Shown: positions 1-9,563 of the stretch, one piece after another | How the letters are laid out: each line of letters begins with the position of its first letter | How positions within the stretch are numbered: the stretch's first letter is position 1 | Assembly (NCBI GenBank): GCA_020650975.1 | Contig: JAIPMN010004253.1 | Coordinates: forward strand, 8,176-32,451 | Direction of reading: 5' to 3' | Source of the DNA: Apostichopus californicus | Taxonomy: Eukaryota > Echinodermata > Holothuroidea > Aspidochirotida > Stichopodidae | DNA length: 24,276 nucleotides | The notes under the pieces: model-generated | Seen by the model: only the letters and a program-made list of their open reading frames with translations | Databases searched by the model: none | What the model was told of the DNA's origin: nothing | Translations under genes and position numbers: made by a program

Positions 1-350
1 ACTACAGCAAGATCCATTCTATCGTCTAATAGATACTTCCTATCTTACATATAAATCAACATAACCCATGCATTATGACCCCCACTCCCACCCATCAACC
101 TCCCTCACTTCCCCACCCGTAAATCGTGCACTACAGCAAGATCCATTCTATCGTCTAATAGATACTTCCTTTTTTACATATAAATCAACATAACCCATGC
201 ATTATGACCCCCACTCCCACCCATCACCCTCCCTCACTTCCCCACCCGTAAATCGTGCACTACAGCAAGATCCATTCTATCGTTTAATATATACTTCCTA
301 TTTTACGCATAAATCACCAGAACCCACGCATTATGACCTATACCCATACC
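1..350. repeat. 129-bp tandem satellite, about 2.7 copies
   Basis: The motif ACTACAGCAAGATCCATTC begins at 1, 130 and 259, so the period is 129 bp. Each monomer has an AT-rich half, then a GCATTATGACC motif, then a C-rich tract (CCCACTCCCACCC type) ending near CCCGTAAATCGTGC. The first two copies are nearly identical and the third diverges after about 300. The array is cut at about 350 by an insertion and resumes at 1621 in the same orientation. No coding role is seen. Confidence 0.9.
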
Positions 351-1169
351 CAGGGACGTAGCTAAGGCCTGATGATTGCGGGGGGGGGGGGGGGGGGGCT
401 GAAATTCCAACTGGATATTTTTGAACAATTGAGGGTCCTTAGATGCGATATGGTGCAATTTGTTGCCAGTTTCATCATTATCATATGATATCATATTATC
501 AGCAGATTTTGTTTCCTGTTTGAATTCTTTTATATGTTCTTTTACATAATATCAGATAGACAAATATAGTGCTCTTTTACAATTTTTCCAGAAGGATGAT
601 ATTTGTTTATTGTCCAATGTCTGGACTTTAATACATTTGACGAACTTTGACGAACTATAAGCTTTCATATTTTGTAAGACAGCCAGATTTGCAGTGGCCT
701 AAAAAATATCGTTATCGCCGTGTATTAGCAGTGTAATAATTATTTATAGGAAGTGCGTATCACGTACGATTGCTAGCCTTACCTCATAACATGCTGGTCG
801 TGCAACAACTTAAGACGAATCATAGAAAGGATGAGAACGCACGTTGTCGTCGTCGTTTGCATACGGTTCGTGACATTCCATCGAGTGAGGTTAGGTAGAT
901 ATGTATTTTATTACGCAGTGGCCAACTGTAGGTTTGAAATATGCTATAGGCTAAATTTAGGTAATTGCATCTGCCAAACTAAGTAAGTAGTTGAATCAGT
1001 AGGCATGAATGTTATTACGATTATAATCGAGTTAACGGAGCTGACAAGTATTCAAGATCAAAAGAGCACTGACAAAATACCATGCCAAAAAAAAAACAGT
1101 TTTAAACATTTTTTTCGACACTCAAAGGGGGGAGCAGTCGCTCCCCTGCTCCCACTGGCTACGTCCCTG
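351..1169. mobile_element. non-autonomous TIR element (MITE-like), 819 bp
   Basis: The left end CAGGGACGTAGC (351-362) is the exact reverse complement of the right end GCTACGTCCCTG (1158-1169). A 19-G run (380-398) lies just inside the left end, and G-rich and C-rich segments lie just inside the right end (1126-1152). The interior shows no transposase; the 61-codon frame at 1005 is not recognisable. No clean target-site duplication is visible. A second, imperfect right end (GCGACGTCCCTG, 1609-1620) suggests a composite or nested insertion that broke the 129-bp satellite. The superfamily is not assigned. Confidence 0.6.
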
Positions 1170-1194
1170 GTATATCCTGAACTTACTTGAAGCT

Positions 1195-1610
1195 AGCGAA
1201 CAGGGTCGACCCACCCAATAGCAAAATTAATACATAAATTATCCGAGTTGAAGCTGGCGAACGTTTTTTTTTTTAGAGTATTCAAAATCATACGAAGTTT
1301 TGTATGGTGGAGTATAAGGATCGCGAGATACAATTTCTCAATGTGACGAGGAAAACGTGGTAAATATGACTGATTAAAGGTCAATTTTGATCGAAAATTT
1401 TATGTCACTCACAAATTACAAGAACATATGAAAATAACAGTGCGACATTCAGAAAAATTAGAGTGCGACAGTCGGAAATTCCGAATTGAAGCTGGCGACT
1501 GTCGGAAATTCCGACAGTCGGAAATTCCGACTGTCGCACTCAAATTTTCCAACTATCGTCATTTTTACCAAGATTGGGTGGACGAGACACCCCTCCACAC
1601 CCCCTCTAGC
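1195..1610. repeat. foldback (palindromic) repeat with a 24-bp perfect inverted core
   Basis: Positions 1461-1484 and 1518-1541 are perfect inverted repeats (GAGTGCGACAGTCGG... against ...CCGACTGTCGCACTC). Between them lie further copies of the self-complementary unit GTCGGAAATTCCGAC. Imperfect symmetry extends outward: a GAAAAATTAGAGTGCGACAG arm on the left faces its near-complement on the right, and CCCACCCAAT near 1210 faces ATTGGGTGG near 1575. This looks like a foldback transposon or a nested inverted duplication. The 169-codon frame across it (1428-1937) follows from the repeats and is not called as a gene. Confidence 0.7.
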
Positions 1611-1620
1611 GACGTCCCTG

Positions 1621-1937
1621 CCCCTACCCATTACCCCTCCCTCCCCTCTCCACCCTTAAATCGTACAATACAACAAGATCATTTCTATCGTCTAATTATA
1701 TTTCCTTATTTACGCATAAATTGCCAGAACCCACGCATTATGATCCTTACCCCTACCAATTACCTCTCCATGACTCCCGCACCCGTTAATCGTGCAATAC
1801 AACAAGGTTTGTTCTATCGTCTAAATATACTTCCTTTTATAAGCATAAATCGCCAGAACCAACGAATTATGACCCCTACCCCTGCCCATTACCCCTCCTT
1901 CCCCTCACCACCCGTAAATCATGGACTACAACGTTAA
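1621..1937. repeat. 129-bp satellite resumed, about 2.5 copies
   Basis: The same monomer as at 1-350 continues: the AATACAACAAG-type start recurs near 1667, 1796 and 1924, a period of 128-129 bp. It again has the GCATTATGA-type motif and a C-rich second half (CCCCTACC type). The monomers differ more from each other than those at 1-258. Confidence 0.85.
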
Positions 1938-2023
1938 TTCTAACTACCTTTTAATGGATTCTAGCTATTTCAATCTTGGGATTTTGAGTCTTTATTCTTG
2001 CAGTAAGTGTGAATATACCGTTC

Positions 2024-2290
2024 TTCATATTTTATTACTAATCTTAGTTTTCAAGCAGTTCGACTATGACGACTGATCATGTATGAACTGAACAATGTGT
2101 GGTTTCAATATGAATTAATATTGTCTAACATTTACATATATCCTTACATACTTCCTTATACATATATCCTAATAACATGCGTTGGGGTCTGCTTCAATGA
2201 CTTCGACATTCCTAACCATTCACCATGAATAGAAGAACCAATAAATGTCAACTACAAATGTTCCTTTTCATCGCTTCGGTGTTCATATTT
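2024..2290. repeat. diverged copy of the repeat found at 23783-24276
   Basis: Shared blocks in the same order as at the window end include TACTAATCTTAGTTT, GCAGTTCGAC, CAATATGAATT, TCATATATCCTTA-like text, GTCTGCTTCAATGAC, TGAATAGAAGAA and TTCATCGCTTCG. This copy carries indels relative to the end copies. No open frame is shared, so this is non-coding repetitive DNA. Confidence 0.75.
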
Positions 2291-3440
2291 TTTTTAAAGA
2301 TAAGATGATTATTGTATTTGTTACAAATCCATTTCATTTTACAATATGCCTCTATTGGGAAGAAACTGACATTTGCTTTCATGTCAATTTGAGGGTCCTT
2401 TTCAATTATATATAAATATCATTCGCAAAGAGTAACTCTTCATTTCGTTGCAACGAAACGATACAATTTTATAACTTTCATTTTGAAAATAGCGATGATG
2501 ACTGCATGTGTTTAGAGTGGCTGCAACTTCCACAGGATGGTACCTTACGTTGCTTTATTCACTTAGAGTTACAACTTTTTCATCAATAAATATCACGCAA
2601 AAGAATACTGCCATTGTTTTTTTACAAACATCTTGTTTTTACTAATGATTTCCTTAAATAGCAAAAATGTAGAATTATTGATTTGTCCCCCAAATCGTCA
2701 ATAATTTATTATCGTTCACAGAGCTGCACCTTTAAATATATTTAGTTTTTCACATGACCATATTTGTCTATTCCATTTCTCACGTACCTAATCTCTGTTG
2801 TTTGGTAAGTGGTGCAAAAAAAAAATTAAAAGATAAGTAACCAAAATAACAATCATGATATTAAACGATGTAATTTTAATTACCAAAAATTGGTATACCG
2901 TACGAAAAAAGCCAACGGAAAACAACTTGAAAACAGACAGGCAAATACTTTAGGTTATACCAGGAATACAGTGAAGATTCACACAACACCCTTCTCCGCC
3001 CCCTCTCCCCTCCTCCCTACCCCCCCCCCCCAAATATCATATATATATAACAGTATTTTAAAGTAAAATATAAGGCAAAATGATCAATTAACATAGCAAA
3101 ATGTAACATATTATTAAATAAGTTAACAGTTTCTTTGATCTACTAATGTTTGTTTGAGTTATTGGGTACACAATTTGGCATATATGTACCCAATGATTGT
3201 CAACATTTCGCGCTGACTGGTATTAAATGTAAATATCCATGCCCTAACTGAGATTTTAAAAATCGCCATGATAAATTAAGAGCAGAAAGCTATATAAACC
3301 CAACAGAAATATACACATATAAGGCTTCAGAGAGAAGAGACAGAACAAATTTAAATATTACAGTGATACATCTTTTGCTTGGATACATATTCACGCACGA
3401 CACAAAGATAATTGTCTTTACAAATAAATGTGATTTCTAG
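2291..3440. other. non-coding spacer, no gene seen
   Basis: AT-rich sequence without a convincing exon. It contains a 16-bp perfect palindrome (TTTCGTTGCAACGAAA, 2443-2458), an A/T-rich stretch near 2815-2910, and a C-rich tract (about 2990-3031) followed by an ATATAT run. Frames here are short and carry no recognisable motif. Confidence 0.6.
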
Positions 3441-3542
3441 GAAAGCTGGATTCTTAACTTTACATGCTTTGACATGTTCGCGTATACATGCGAGCTGTGT
3501 GTCGACAAAAATGTGTTTGAAAAAGTCAACGTACGAATTACT
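3441..3542 (+). CDS. candidate Ig-like half-domain exon, possibly a relic
   Basis: A 102-nt open stretch is bounded by a plausible acceptor (TGATTTCTAG, ending at 3440) and a consensus donor (GTAAGT at 3543). Read in phase 0 it encodes 34 residues containing LNFTCF, then AYTCEL, then EKVNVRIT. The AYTCEL...VNVRIT(V) pattern resembles the F and G strands of an immunoglobulin-like domain, where the second conserved Cys follows a D-x-x-x-YxC-type tyrosine corner; the corner Asp is roughly placed here. No partner exon is recognised nearby on this strand. It may be an orphan exon left from a duplicated receptor-like gene, or chance. The family call is an inference from the motif alone. Confidence 0.3.
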
Positions 3543-4062
3543 GTAAGTAAGCCATTTGAAGTTGGAAACATGATTTCGCATCTCGATGACCCACGGATAA
3601 GTACACTTTCTGTCCAGGAGGTGCTTGCCACACTCTTTGTGTATAACCTGTTTTCATATTGCTCTGAAAATATTTATTAACAAGAAAAAACAGGAAGTGT
3701 GTAGCTCAACAGTAGATTTATGGCATTAATGTTTGAACGTAAAGTTAGCAGAAATTACAGCTGATAAAGTGATATACATGTTTCCGTGTTTTGGTGATCC
3801 CAATCAAGCCTTTGAAAGTTTGGAATACTATCTTACTTCAAGTAGCACCCAGGGCTTGGCTGATAAATGACATACCAGTGCGTATACTGTCTGATACATC
3901 ATACGTCACTTCTGCTAGCAAGCCCGTAGCCAATAATTCTGTAATATGGACACAATATTTGTGTCATAAACCTTGCAAAATTATATATGATACATCTCTA
4001 CATCGGTATACTTGCGGTGAAGTCATTTTAAACAGTGTCACCATTCGACAAGCAAGAAACTT
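3543..4062. other. spacer with an unrecognised open frame
   Basis: A roughly 95-codon open frame runs on the plus strand from about 3791 to 4081. Its translation matches no family I recognise, has no initiator ATG at its start and no strong splice borders, and it runs into the insertion at 4078. I treat it as non-coding. Confidence 0.45.
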
Positions 4063-4193
4063 ATACATTATTAAGGTGTAAAAGTAAGTTGGCCTGACGT
4101 TTCGATCCTAGCATGATCTGCTTCAGAGGCTAAATGACAAGTACAGTAACAGAAGGGACAAAAACACGCACAGAAAACATACATTATTAAGGT
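4063..4193. mobile_element. 101-bp insertion flanked by a perfect 15-bp target-site duplication
   Basis: ATACATTATTAAGGT occurs at 4063-4077 and again at 4179-4193, exactly bracketing 101 bp. The insert carries GGCCTGACGTTTCGATCC followed by GATCTGCTTCAGAGGC. On the minus strand this reads CTGAAG, then a short hairpin ending in GATC, then GAAACG, a layout like the catalytic core of a hammerhead ribozyme (CUGANGA, stem II, GAAA). The core A9 equivalent is C here, so it would probably be inactive. A perfect 15-bp duplication fits target-primed retrotransposition or a Penelope-like or retrozyme-derived element. No protein is encoded. Confidence 0.7.
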
Positions 4194-5540
4194 AGCACAC
4201 GCCTATTAAAAGCCTCATCGACTAACACACTGACTCGCCAACGTATTGTGGTCTCAAAGTCTAGATAGAGGTTCTCGCTAGATAAACGCTACCCATCACT
4301 GGATAGTTGGCAAGTTGATATTTCATGGCACTATCAACTTTCCGTATAATTCACAGTTTTTGCTATGAGAGCCTAAACAAACTTGTAAACAAACCACTTC
4401 GCTCAGTAGTCAACAATTTTCATACGCTGCTCCTGGGAGGCGTAAAGGGGTCTAAAACTGATTCAATTGACCCAAAAATCCACATGTACTTCCATTCATG
4501 TTCTTTAAAAGTCAAGACAAAAACATACTGCTTTGCGGCATTTTTCTAGAAGGAGAACATTCGGGCGGATTGGTATAGACTATAATAGGAGTATGCCACC
4601 TAAGGCCTATAATCTGGCATATGGCATGGCATGATTCTGGTGTGCAAGATAAGACCAGTCGCTATCGTTACGGTACTGTACCTGTAGCATCATTATCCAA
4701 TAGAAAAGTGTGAAGCATGAGTATGTTGGAAGCTCTAGTAATTGTTAGAGAGCCCTGGATAAATTAACAAAGGTTCATACCTCCTCGGCGAGAGGACAAA
4801 ACAACTAGCAGCAAAATGTGTGATCGCGTGTGCATTTGTTTATTACAGTTAACCTTCCGTCCTTTTTGACCTCAATTGTATTACATCTCCGCTTCTTCAC
4901 GTGCACCTAAAAGCTGTTATATTGAAATCATACATGGTGTTTTTCTATAAGTGTTTGTTCTCATCAAAGTACAGATCCTTTTCAACTATTGCATTAATCT
5001 TAGTTGTGATTGAAACAAATAGTCAGTTCTCATTGCAATTAATACAAATACTAACTGGTATATTGAACACAAAAGAAACGTTATAAAAGACGCTATTTTT
5101 CCGTTTTCAGTTACCTTGAACTGGCATGGTTATCGAGAGATTAATAGCTAATATAATTCCATATGATGTTTTTGTAACCTTTTGTTGTTGCAGTTGCCTA
5201 CGAATACAACGTGTTGATATGCTCAGCTCAGGAACAAACGTTATTAAAGACGTAGAGTTTCTTCAATTTTATTGATTGTGAGTGGCTAAAGATTTCATTT
5301 CATATACTACGTTGTTGATTTCTGATAGGATGATATGCAGATAAACCCCAACTGCTGTAATTTAACGAGAGTTTTAGCTAAATCACATACATTAATGAAA
5401 ATATGTAATGGTATATTGAACACAAAAAAAGACTATGAACGACGATATTTATATAATATTTAATTGACAAAGATAATCAAACCAGAAAATGTCCATTTCA
5501 CGACAAGTTTCAATCTTTTGGGATTCTTCAGGCGAGGGTA
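4194..5540. other. non-coding spacer with a weak three-fold repeat
   Basis: No convincing gene is present. The text GGTATATTGAACACAAAA occurs near 5057 and again near 5410, with a related AACGTTATTAAAGACG-type segment near 5237. This suggests an old tandem repeat with a period of about 175 bp. Short frames (such as 4325-4549 and 4901-5086) have no recognised motif or splice context. Confidence 0.5.
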
Positions 5541-5598
5541 GGAATCGAATCCGTGACCTTGTGTCACAGATCGATATCCGTACCACTTGACCACAGTG
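5541..5598 (-). mobile_element. tRNA-derived SINE-like fragment
   Basis: On the minus strand an A-box-like TGGTCAAGTGG (5583-5593) is followed about 30 nt later by a B-box-like GGATTCGATTCC (5541-5552), the internal RNA polymerase III promoter layout. The acceptor and T stems do not pair properly, so this is not a functional tRNA gene. A SINE head or tRNA pseudogene is the best reading. The 3' body probably continues toward lower coordinates, but its end is not defined. Confidence 0.6.
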
Positions 5599-5775
5599 AT
5601 TATATTGGTGTGTGAAAGCGTGTAAACTGTCTTTGTATAACAGCTAATGGGAGCGTATTGACCAAGTGTTATGATTGTAAAGAGTGGTCCTTTTGAATAT
5701 GTAAATTTACACAGAATTACCATTTTTTGTAGGCAAACCAAGCCATAAATAAGAAATAAATGTGTAGCAAGTGGT

Positions 5776-5832
5776 ATGATATATATGATATGTATGATAT
5801 ATATAATATATATTATATATATGATATATATG
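5776..5832. repeat. AT-rich microsatellite (ATATATGAT-type)
   Basis: Interrupted ATATAT, GATAT and ATTATAT units form a simple-sequence tract. The open frames crossing it translate to Tyr/Ile repeats and are artefacts. Confidence 0.85.
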
Positions 5833-6187
5833 AGGTTCGAAATCTGAAGATTAAATCTTACAACTCGTACCAAACGCATGGCTCTAACTTCTTTTTTTTT
5901 ACATTTTTTTTAATGAAAAAACAAATTTGTGTCATTTATTAGATATAAATCGTCATAATAAAATAATATTTACATTCATCACTGTGGCAGTCATATTTGA
6001 AACTTAATGATAACTTCATGATTCTGGAGTTGCTATGGTGAATTAATTGATTATTGAAAAAGTTACAGGTAAACATAAAGTATATTCACACTTGACAATC
6101 AGAACAGTTGTCTTGATGCGATTCTTAGCTCTCATCGTTTGTGTTCAACTATTTACTTCGTAGATTTGAGACGTCTCGGAAGGAATC

Positions 6188-6254
6188 ATGAAGCCATTCA
6201 AAATAATCGCCACCATGGTTTTCGGAATGTATTTACTGCTCCAATGGACCAAGG
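6188..6254 (+). CDS. candidate signal-peptide exon, possibly exon 1 of FReD copy 1
   Basis: The ATG at 6188 opens 22 codons with a Lys-containing start (MKPFK) and a hydrophobic core (MVFGMYLLL), typical of a secretory signal. A second in-frame ATG at 6215 sits in a perfect GCCACCATGG start context. The frame ends at a possible donor, AAGG|GCAAGC. This would be a GC-AG donor or a decayed GT donor, and it leaves phase 1. The copy 1 TIL exon at 8300 needs phase 1, so the two could join in frame. Without the splice the frame stops about 10 codons further on. The link across 2 kb is an inference. Confidence 0.35.
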
Positions 6255-6737
6255 GCAAGCTGCATCTCTTAACATTTTTCTTTTAACCCCGTATTTCCCA
6301 CCAAAACAGGTTGTTTCAAAGCTTGATTCAGGATGATGCGTTACCTTATTTTTTGTTGATAGATATGTCATAAGATATGTGAAAACATCACTATGGCAAT
6401 AACTCTAAAGATGTAGTCGACGAATACACTTTTCTTATCTTGATATTTAAAGTAAATATGTGCCATTTACAAGTTATTATCTGCTCAGTGGAATCAAAAT
6501 AAAGTTATCCTATCACTGTTTGTCATGTTGTTATTGACGTAATTTCTATATATAATATTTTTCTTTTTTTAGTAATGCTGCCACAAAAGTAAGGTTTCAA
6601 TTGAAATGCTAAAAGGGTTAAAGCAGTATCTTGTATTTTGTTCATATAAAATTTACAGTCGAATGTTGGGTAATTAGTATGTTTTTTTTGTGGATTGCAT
6701 GCAACCACAACTAAAGAATGTTCATAAGAACACTCAC

Positions 6738-6821
6738 AACTGGATTTTGCAAGGACGGGAGGATCTTCTGAAACTACGTTGATCCCTCCTACCATTGTTA
6801 CAGACATTCTATCGACACAAG
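6738..6821 (-). CDS. candidate minus-strand exon, unrecognised secreted or Ig-like module
   Basis: On the minus strand a good acceptor (TATTTACAG, exon starting at 6821) and a consensus donor (GTGAGT, 6737-6732) bracket 84 nt. The exon is symmetric (phase 1-1), as is usual for extracellular modules. It encodes a segment including CVDRMSVTMVGGINVV and SEDPPVLAKSS. The frame stays open past the donor (CECSYEHSLVVVAC...). I do not recognise the family; a first half of an Ig-like domain is one possibility. No neighbouring minus-strand exon was found, so it may be a relic or chance. Confidence 0.25.
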
Positions 6822-7726
6822 CTGTAAATATGAATACCCAGTCACCAGTCGCTAGGTGTTAACATATATAATAATTGTCGAGTGTGACGTCGATGGTTTC
6901 CCTACATACATGTTAGCTCTTAATAACAGGAAGTCGTTGAATGCTTATTTCGATATGTATTAGAATGTTATATTTTTCGCTCCTCTGTTTATTTGGAGAA
7001 GGGATGGGGTTTATGACAGAAATATATACCATGTACAAGCAACAATGATTTCATGGTTATTTCACGTATATGTATGTTTACAATTTGACTCACACACGAG
7101 ATTATATGACCATTACATCAATGTCAGATAATACTGTTAACTGACACTTACGAAGTCGACATTGATTAACCGGTATGAATTCCAAGGGCTTTCTTTTCTT
7201 CATTTTTATGAAGATAATAGAACACAACTGAAAGTAGATATTCAGCCATATTTTGGCCTACCTTTATTGCGTGTATGATAACGTTAAAAATCCAGCAACT
7301 TGATCCCTGAGTCTCTAAAGTTTACAAAGATGACATTTGCGCATAATCTAAATTTGTATAGGGAAATTTTACATGCAATTGCACATATATATAGGTGCTA
7401 ATTATGTTGTGCGTTAAATTGATGAAGAATCGACGTGTTTCGTCATCAGTTACCTCTCAAGACACATTTTACACTTAATATTGGCAACATGTTACCTACG
7501 TTTACTTTTATGTATCTTATTCTGAGTTTTTCAAAGAATAACGATACAGTGGAGTGAAGTTTGCTATATTTGTGTGTATTAGTGGGAAATAATGTGAATG
7601 GAGTTGAGCTATAACAAACAAAAAAACATGGGGCAGGCTTACCATATTCGGAGTTGACGACCAAAAGCTATGTATATAAGTGTTTTAACCAAAAAATATG
7701 GGCATAAACCCATGAGTTTGCATAAG

Positions 7727-7740
7727 TCATGACGTCATGA
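7727..7740. promoter_or_regulatory. 14-bp palindrome with a CRE-type site
   Basis: TCATGACGTCATGA is perfectly self-complementary and contains TGACGTCA (7730-7737), the consensus for CREB/ATF bZIP factors. It lies about 560 bp upstream of the TIL exon of FReD copy 1. Regulatory function is only inferred from the motif. Confidence 0.25.
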
Positions 7741-8299
7741 GATCGGATAGCTGTATTTTGTGTGTTTGTTCTGTTATTTCCGTAACTATCATACCAGTGG
7801 AGCAAGTAAAAGTCTCAACAATTACGTAAATAATAGTAATTAACACATAAACCGTAGGCTGTCAATGGAAGTCTATCACAGTTTGGTAAATTGTTGGGAA
7901 AATGTATTTGCTGATGGTTGTTCTTAATTTTTACTGTAAAAATATGGGCAGACCAAAAGAAAATACGCTACATCACATTATCATAGTGATGGTTGGCATT
8001 TACGCTACAACTGCATATTTATTTGTTTTAATTAACATTTTTTTAATTGTTTAATGTTCCGCAAATTATTTAGGCAACTTGCCAAGACGTTGTATTGTTA
8101 AATTATGAAAAATGGTAGGTCTATACCACTGTGTCCTTTTCAATTATCTAAGTAATGTTTTTGATAATATTGTTGTTGCTATATTTATGTAAGTCTATCC
8201 AAAAGTCATACATCACTTGTAATTGGGAATTATAAATAAATTTTTGCAATTCAAAATTAAAACTGTATTTAAAAATAAAACTACTTTTGTGCTGCCTAG

Positions 8300-8514
8300 A
8301 TTCATTGATTCCTAGTTGTCGTGCGAACATGATCTACGGAGCCTGCAGTTGCGACGCTACATGTGAAGATCCCAACGGACAATCTGGTTGTAATAGTGAA
8401 TGTTTGGGTAGTGAGGGTTGCACCTGTCCAGCTGGTTTCTTAATGCAAGGGAGAGGCTGTATCAGTGCAAGTGATTGCGTATGTTTCGTAACAGGGGCCA
8501 ACCTGGTTATACCA
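8300..8514 (+). CDS. copy 1 exon: TIL (trypsin-inhibitor-like) cysteine-rich module
   Basis: Acceptor TGCCTAG ends at 8299 and donor GTGAGT starts at 8515; the exon is phase 1 in, phase 0 out. The peptide begins SLIPSCRANMIYGACSC and continues with CTCPAGFLMQGRGC and ISASDC. It has about ten cysteines in TIL-like spacing, including the hallmark CxC and CxCPxGF motifs seen in TIL domains of mucin, zonadhesin and IgGFc-binding-type proteins. The acceptor choice is supported by the relic at 20866, which has the same 29-nt distance from its splice site to the shared ATGATCTACG. In such proteins the module is structural or protease-inhibitory; no reactive-site claim is made. Confidence 0.75.
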
Positions 8515-8670
8515 GTGAGTATTTGTATGACTTTATTTTTAATATTACGTGACTATGCAAACGAAACAGAAAATAAACTTAAGCTAAATGACGTTGCGAT
8601 AACACAAAATGCAAGAACAAAATATATTTTGAAATATATCTTGATCATATTTTCCACAATTCAATTCTAG

Positions 8671-8974
8671 AATGGAGAAACGCACGTTAACGATGACTGC
8701 ACACAAAAGTGTTCTTGTAACAACAACAGACTGTTCTGTGGACACTACATATGTAGTGCCAACACTGTGTGTGATGTCAGAGATGGAGTACGAAAGTGTT
8801 ATTGTAATGAGGGATATGAAGGTGACGTTGAAATTTGATCCCTTGTTCACAGACTGCCAGAATGTTTATGGCGCTGAGCATAGACAAGATGGCATTTATA
8901 TCATCCTACCATCTGGATGGTCAGGGTCACCATTCGACGTAAACTGTAAAATGGAAAATGGTGGAGGATGGACC
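8671..8974 (+). CDS. copy 1 exon: Cys-rich/EGF-like segment fused to FReD start, with frameshift
   Basis: The acceptor ends at 8670 (TTCTAG) and the donor GTAAGT starts at 8975. In the entry frame it reads NGETHVNDDCTQKCSC, then an EGF-like stretch containing CYCNEGYEGD, and then hits TGA at about 8836. The next frame carries DPLFTDCQNVYG, RQDGIYIILPSG and ENGGGWT, the conserved start of a fibrinogen C-terminal domain. Total length 304 nt with both borders in phase 0 shows a net 1-nt gain. The frame changes between the Gly-Asp of the EGF-like end and DPLFTDC. Copy 2 has its FReD start in a separate exon, so the fusion within one exon is specific to copy 1. Confidence 0.75.
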
Positions 8975-9301
8975 GTAAGTCATACGTACAATACGTACTT
9001 TCCAATTTTGCTCCTTTGTGTTGTTAAAGATTGTCTGGGATGGCAGAAAAATTTGTTCTCGGTCCGTTTTTACTGTTGTTCTTCTTGCTTAATACACCAC
9101 ACATCCGCTTAAGTCTAAACATGGCGGATTGAATATGTTATAAAGACACTCTAGTTGATGGAAGAGATGACGATCTATATGCTGCTAGAACGTTAAAGTA
9201 GTTAACTGTTTGTTATTGTCTTTGTTTCGTAAGTATGACAATCCGCGTTATTATCCTTCCAGTTAAAGTTTTCTTCCGACATTCTTTGTGATATTCTCTA
9301 G

Positions 9302-9563
9302 GTATTTCAGCGTCGCACTGATGACACAACTAGCTTCTATCGAAACTGGGATGCATACAGAGAAGGGTTTGGTAACGACATGAAATAATGGCTAGGAAAT
9401 GAAAAACTCCATTACTTGACAAATCAGAAAAATTACACGCTTCGCTTCGACATCACTAATTCTAGTGGATCGGTTAAATACGCTGAGTATACAGAATTTC
9501 AAATAGAGTCTGAAAGCCACAACTACATAATGAATAAACTGGGTAGTCACAGTGGAAACATAG
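9302..9563 (+). CDS. copy 1 exon: middle of the FReD, with in-frame stop
   Basis: The acceptor TTCTCTAG ends at 9301 and the donor is G|GTTTGT at 9564; phase 0 in, phase 1 out. It encodes VFQRRTDDTTSFYRNWDAYR, then EGFGNDMK, a TAA stop at 9386-9388, then WLGNEKLHYLTNQ and LRFDITNSSGS, ending in a Ser/Asn-rich segment. The family pattern is GFG...EFWLGNE; here the Phe codon position is a stop and one residue is missing compared with copy 2. The remaining FReD signature is well kept, which suggests recent inactivation. Confidence 0.8.

Larger units (their letters stand above)
6255..8299. other. non-coding stretch: possible intron 1 or upstream region of FReD copy 1
   Basis: AT-rich sequence with no convincing plus-strand exon. 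It holds a candidate minus-strand exon (6738-6821) and a palindrome carrying a CRE-type site (7727-7740), described separately. Several short frames are present, none with a family motif. If the 6188 exon belongs to copy 1, this is its first intron. Confidence 0.45.

Noticed and set aside
1428..1937. 169-codon open frame
   Set aside because: It runs over the foldback palindrome and the C-rich satellite; its translation is a repeat product rich in Pro/Thr and has no family features.
3791..4081. 96-codon open frame
   Set aside because: No ATG at the start, no recognised motif, and it is interrupted by the TSD-flanked insertion.
5541..5598. Functional tRNA gene
   Set aside because: The A and B boxes are present, but the acceptor and T stems do not pair.
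5460..5879. 139-codon minus-strand open frame
   Set aside because: It crosses the tRNA-like SINE and the AT microsatellite, giving Ile/Tyr repeats.
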